Below, one piece after another: positions 7,137 through 10,152 of a stretch of 10,152 nt of DNA. Positions within the stretch are counted from its first letter, which is position 1. Each line of letters opens with the position of its first letter. The stretch covers positions 1 through 10,152 of the forward strand of contig JBGSLN010000095.1 of the NCBI GenBank assembly GCA_041740675.1, given 5' to 3'. Under the pieces are notes generated by a model that saw only the letters and a program-made list of their open reading frames with translations, was not told where the DNA came from and made no database searches. This stretch comes from JBGSLN01 sp041740675 (lineage in GTDB: Bacteria; Pseudomonadota; Gammaproteobacteria; JBGSLN01). The position numbers and the translations under genes were made by a program.

Positions 7137-7313
7137 CTAACATATAGATTCAGTTCTTTCTTTCAAAATCTTTTCTGCTGCTATGTCAATAACTTCGCCT
7201 TGATCCAGACATTGCCTTATTTTATTTTTGATAGGAAACCATTCATGTTCAATTGGATTCAAATCGGGTGAATATGCCGGTAAAAAAATAAGTTTGCAAT
7301 TCGATGACTCACA
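7137..7313 (-). pseudogene. C-terminal fragment of a second IS630-type transposase
   Basis: Reading down from about 7313 to a TAG at 7137-7139 gives CKLIFLPAYSPDLNPIEHEW and then FPIKNKIRQCLDQGEVIDIA. The YSPDLNPIEHEW stretch carries the third catalytic acid of IS630-family DDE enzymes. The rest of the catalytic domain and the DNA-binding part are missing. The sequence differs clearly from the IS630-type gene at 3860-4750 (PPYHPELNPIEEMW), so it comes from a different element. Upstream it runs straight into the N-terminus of an IS4/IS701-type transposase in another frame. Confidence 0.8.
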
Positions 7314-7417
7314 TTTTTTACATGTTCTGCATAATTAGTTAAAGTGTAATTAGTTTGACTGCTGATAAGATATTGACAGTAGTCTGTTTGATTAAAAGAT
7401 TTCTTGGGCCTAGACAT
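7300..7417 (-). pseudogene. N-terminal fragment of an IS4/IS701-type transposase
   Basis: From the ATG at 7415-7417 the minus strand encodes MSRPKKSFNQTDYCQYLISS and then QTNYTLTNYAEHVKNVSH. I recognise the DYCQYL-SSQ-NYTLTN pattern as the N-terminus of the transposase group whose catalytic part lies at 3043-3858. Homology ends near 7300. Past that point the same frame runs into IS630 sequence and stops at 7259-7261. The frame is open upstream to 7501, but those 28 residues do not look coding and no Shine-Dalgarno sequence precedes the ATG. It is on the same strand as the downstream part and does not overlap it in protein content. Confidence 0.65.
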
Positions 7418-7854
7418 GAGGTTGATGAATGGCTGGTTAACTTGCTTGTATAATACCTTATGCAAACAAATTCTTTTGTGATCTGCTATGTAAGTTGTCA
7501 AGGTATTTAGGCAATACTCTCCAGCAAATTAATATTTATTATTAATCCCTTCTGTCATTTCATTAGATTTTATTTTCTGTTAAAAATAATTGTAACTTTG
7601 AAGTGTCTTATTTACACAATCTGCTATCCGTGGTCAACTCCCTAAAATCGCCACAAGTTGGTCTTTCGAACTTAATAAGATCTGCACCCTAAACTTTTCG
7701 CCGTGTTTGCCATAATGGCAGCACAAGATCACAAACAAGGTCACAGAAAATAGTTACATCTTACCTCTAACGTAAAAATAAAATCCTATCAACATTTATC
7801 ACAGTCAAAACTCAATCAGCTTCCAATCATTCAACTTCAAATGTCACTCATGAA
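7418..7854. other. Gene-free stretch 3' of the IS110 gene, with one possible coding relic
   Basis: No intact gene is seen in these 437 bases. On the minus strand 7634-7732 is open and encodes CHYGKHGEKFRVQILLSSKD followed by QLVAILGS and a stop. It looks like decayed coding sequence, but I cannot name it. An AT-rich perfect inverted repeat (ATTAATA, loop of 5, TATTAAT) lies at 7528-7546. Part of this stretch may be the non-coding right end of the IS110 element. Confidence 0.4.
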
Positions 7855-8931
7855 TTAAGCGACTACTACCTGTGAGATCTCATCAGTTTTAGAATCAAAT
7901 TTTCTATGCATATGATACAAGCTATTATTTACGAAACAACTGCGTATCCGGCCAATTAATCGTCTGGCCACTCCTACAATAGCACGCTTTTTTCCACTCT
8001 TCTGTGACAGTCTTTCATAAATTAACAACAATGAGGTATCGTGCGCAATGGCCGACCACGCTGCTTCTATCAATACCTTTCGTAACACTGAACGGCCCTG
8101 GCGACTAATATGCCCTTGTCGTTTATGTTCACCTGAAGAATATTCACACGGTGTTAAACCTGTAAAACTAAATAAACGTTTCTCATTTGCAAATTGGCTC
8201 ATATCCGACAACTCATTTGATAATACTCTAGCATGGACTTTACCTATTCCAGGGGCACTTTGATAAATCCTTTCTACTCTTTCGTCTGCCTTGGCTTGTT
8301 TTGCCAGTTTAACGTCTATCGATTTTAGTTGTTCCCTTAATGAATGCCATTCATTTATGCAGACTTGGATGGTAAATTTAATTGTTTCATGACACGGCAA
8401 CGCTTCTATTTTTTTTAACCATTTTAGACTTATTTTTTTATCATCATCTGCATCTAGTAATCCTTGCCTCATTAATAAACTCTTAAGACGATTGCCAATT
8501 CTTCGTTTATCTTTTGTCAATTTCTCTCGCATGCAACTCAATTCTCGGTACGCTTCCCGTTCTTCTGTTGGTATATAAATACATTTTAATCTTCCATGCG
8601 AAAGTTGTGTTGCTATCTTTAAAGAATCTCGTTTATCTGTTTTTACCCGATCTCTTGCTGATATTTCTACACTGGCTGCATGCACCACTATACTGCCAAT
8701 TCCTTTTTCAACTAAATAACGATGTAATACAAATCCAGAAAATCCCGCTTCATAGCCTGTCTTTATCTGTGCTCCTTTAAAATATTTCTTTAGGTACTCA
8801 ACTAAAATTTTAGGGATTGCTTGCAATGTGTCACGTTTCACTACAACATTTTCACTGATACATGTGACCGCATAAGTTTTTTTATGTACATCAATTCCAA
8901 CATACACTATTTTTCCAGTATAATCTTTCAT
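7855..8931 (-). CDS. IS110-family transposase (DEDD recombinase)
   Basis: This is a complete 358-residue IS110-family transposase, the type that works with a bridge RNA made from the element's own non-coding end. The RuvC-like N-terminal domain has the DEDD tetrad: Asp14 (VGIDVHKK), Glu61 (YEAGFSG), and Asp99 and Asp102 (VKTDKRDS). A helical linker (about 120-215) follows. The C-terminal Transposase_20 domain shows SAPGIGKVHARVLSNELSDM (225-244), FTGLTPCEYSSGE (256-268) and GHISRQGRSVLRKVLIEAAW (273-292). The nucleophilic serine of characterised members lies in this domain. Ser265, Ser266 and Ser276 are candidates; I cannot choose between them. GGAG at 8942-8945 on the coding strand precedes the ATG by about 10 bases. 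There is no lesion, so the element may still be mobile. It is the only intact transposase gene in the window. Confidence 0.95.
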   Translation of the reverse strand: MKDYTGKIVYVGIDVHKKTYAVTCISENVVVKRDTLQAIPKILVEYLKKYFKGAQIKTGYEAGFSGFVLHRYLVEKGIGSIVVHAASVEISARDRVKTDKRDSLKIATQLSHGRLKCIYIPTEEREAYRELSCMREKLTKDKRRIGNRLKSLLMRQGLLDADDDKKISLKWLKKIEALPCHETIKFTIQVCINEWHSLREQLKSIDVKLAKQAKADERVERIYQSAPGIGKVHARVLSNELSDMSQFANEKRLFSFTGLTPCEYSSGEHKRQGHISRQGRSVLRKVLIEAAWSAIAHDTSLLLIYERLSQKSGKKRAIVGVARRLIGRIRSCFVNNSLYHMHRKFDSKTDEISQVVVA

Positions 8932-9110
8932 GGTGCAGACTCTCCGTTATTATTTATTGCTAAAAAATCTTATTTTAACTGGAGATGCTACACCTTTCTT
9001 CACTTAGCATAGCAACTTTTCGCCATAGTTCATGTGATCCATTGACCATAGTAACAGGGTTTTTCGTAAGTCCTGTTATTGAAACAATAACCTTTTTGGA
9101 GTACTCTCCA
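8932..9110 (-). ncRNA. Candidate bridge-RNA / left-end region of the IS110 element
   Basis: In the IS110 group the bridge RNA is transcribed from the non-coding end upstream of the transposase. This 179-base stretch lies there and can fold. It contains GTTATTG-TTT-CAATAAC (9075-9091, perfect 7-bp stem), TAACAGG/CCTGTTA (9052-9058 with 9072-9078, an alternative to the first) and TGGAG-TACT-CTCCA (9097-9110). Location and folding potential are seen directly. The RNA itself and its exact ends are inferred. Confidence 0.4.
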
Positions 9111-9150
9111 TTTCAGTCTGAAAAGTAACCGTGTTCATAATAGGTGTGAT

Positions 9151-10152
9151 ATGGCTAAGAAGTTTGAATTCTACTTTTCCAAAAATAAACTCTCCATGAC
9201 GCCTTTAAATCGTTGGGATTTAGTGGCACTCATTTTAATTTTCTCGATTCTTTCTCTGCTTGCTTTTGGCACTCGTGAAATGACTACTCCCTATGTGATT
9301 GGCCAACCCATTCCGATTTCCTTGGATCCTAGTTATTTACCTTATTATGCGTTGCGCAGCGTATTAAGAATGTTTTTTGCTTTGGTACTTTCGTTTTTAT
9401 TTACATTTACTGTTGCAACTTGGGCCGCTAAAAGTGAACGTGCTGGAAAAACCCTTATTCCTATTATTGATATTTTACAGTCCGTTCCCATTCTTGGATT
9501 TTTACCAATTAGCGTAATGGTTTTTGTTTCCTTATTTCATGGCAGTATGTTAGGCCCAGAATGTGCAGCAATTTTTGCAGTTTTTACTTCTCAAGTTTGG
9601 AATATGGCTCTAAGTTTTTATCAATCATTACGTACTGTGCCGGCTGACTTGATTGAAGTTTCGCACATGTATCATCTCTCCGGTTGGCAACGCTTTTGGC
9701 GTGTCGAAGTTCCATTTGCTATGCCAGCGCTATTATGGAACACCATGACGTCAATCTCCCAATGTTGGTTTTTCGTTGTAACATCAGAAGCTATTACTGT
9801 TGCTAATCAAAATATCACTCTTCCAGGCATAGGATCTTATATTGCATTAGCAATCGCCAAAGCGAATTCTCTGGGTGTTGTCTATGCCATCATTGCAATG
9901 TTTTTAGTCATATTAATTTATGATCAACTATTTTTTAGGCCACTGGTAGTTTGGGCAGAAAAGTTTAAATTAGACACAACTTCATCAGAACATATTTCTC
10001 GAACATGGGTAATAAATATTCTACAACGAACTCAGGCATTAAAACTCCTCAGTAAATTCTTCTCGCCATTTCTGGAAAGTTTCACCAACTTATCATTTTT
10101 AGGTCGTTCAAAATTAGTTGAAAAAGAAATTCATCCAAAATTAAATGTCATC
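9151..10152 (+). CDS. ABC-transporter permease (nitrate/sulfonate/taurine type), 3' end outside the window
   Basis: The frame is open from ATG 9151 to the window edge (334 codons). AGGTG at 9142-9146 lies 4 bases upstream of the ATG. Membrane segments are evident at about 22-40, 70-92, 112-130, 138-158, 200-215 and 240-265. The cytoplasmic EAA loop that contacts the ATPase subunit is SLRTVPADLIEVSHMYHLSG (159-178) followed by WQRFWRVEVPFAMPAL. This pattern fits the BPD_transp_1 permeases of the nitrate/sulfonate/bicarbonate class. Residues after about 270 form a hydrophilic stretch, and the protein continues past 334 residues. It may therefore be a fused permease with a second membrane domain, as in longer two-domain members. 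The substrate cannot be read from the sequence. The IS110 element lies just upstream, so the native promoter may have been displaced. Confidence 0.88.
   Translation, partial: MAKKFEFYFSKNKLSMTPLNRWDLVALILIFSILSLLAFGTREMTTPYVIGQPIPISLDPSYLPYYALRSVLRMFFALVLSFLFTFTVATWAAKSERAGKTLIPIIDILQSVPILGFLPISVMVFVSLFHGSMLGPECAAIFAVFTSQVWNMALSFYQSLRTVPADLIEVSHMYHLSGWQRFWRVEVPFAMPALLWNTMTSISQCWFFVVTSEAITVANQNITLPGIGSYIALAIAKANSLGVVYAIIAMFLVILIYDQLFFRPLVVWAEKFKLDTTSSEHISRTWVINILQRTQALKLLSKFFSPFLESFTNLSFLGRSKLVEKEIHPKLNVI

Larger units (their letters stand above)
7515..9110 (-). mobile_element. Possible extent of the IS110-family element
   Basis: The 9-base sequence TACTCTCCA occurs at 7515-7523 and again at 9102-9110, in the same orientation and on both sides of the transposase gene. 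IS110 elements do not make target duplications, but a core sequence is shared by both junctions. This would give an element of about 1.59 kb. A competing pair is the 11-base direct repeat AACTTTTCGCC at 7692-7702 and 9014-9024, which would give about 1.33 kb. The ends are not proven. Confidence 0.3.

Noticed and set aside
7418..7501. Upstream extension of the frame at 7259-7501 as a real N-terminus
   Set aside because: The 28 residues before MSRPKKSF match nothing known to me, and the transposase family normally begins near that Met.
8048..8780. Plus-strand frames opposite the IS110 transposase
   Set aside because: They are antisense shadows of an intact transposase with its DEDD residues in place.

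Overview
The window is AT-rich DNA from what looks like a gammaproteobacterium of the Legionella/Legionellales type. The grounds are codon use, a secreted S1/P1 nuclease, a CsrA-like remnant, an Rpn-family nuclease and a dense mix of decayed insertion sequences. The taxonomic call is inference, because no rRNA or tRNA gene is present.

Layout. Bases 1-216 hold a frameshifted CsrA-like remnant. An intact left block on the + strand follows: a secreted S1/P1 nuclease (245-1162), a small lysine-rich histone-tail-like protein (1360-1902) and an Rpn/YhgA-family PD-(D/E)xK nuclease (1990-2958). From about 3000 to 9110 the window is an insertion-sequence graveyard with cargo. A DDE transposase of the IS4/IS701 type is interrupted by a stop codon (3043-3858, -). 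It abuts an IS630-type DD34E transposase with three lesions (3860-4750, +). The cargo comes next: an OLD-like ATPase that ends right after Walker B (4967-5854, +), an intact type II thioesterase (5938-6702, +) and a heavily decayed DUF1015 gene (6697-7126, -). A second IS630-type C-terminal fragment (7137-7313, -) is fused to the N-terminus of an IS4/IS701-type transposase (7300-7417, -). A complete IS110-family transposase follows (7855-8931, -). A + strand ABC-transporter permease (9151 to the window edge) closes the window.

How it fits together. The N-terminal transposase piece at 7300-7417 and the C-terminal piece at 3043-3858 share a strand and lie in the right order. They may be one ancestral gene split by about 3.4 kb of inserted DNA carrying the OLD-like gene, the thioesterase and the DUF1015 remnant. 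The intact, probably functional genes are the S1/P1 nuclease, the lysine-rich protein, the Rpn nuclease, the thioesterase, the IS110 transposase and the ABC permease. I saw no CRISPR array, tRNA, rRNA or convincing complete defence system. The defence-like items are the truncated OLD ATPase and the Rpn nuclease.
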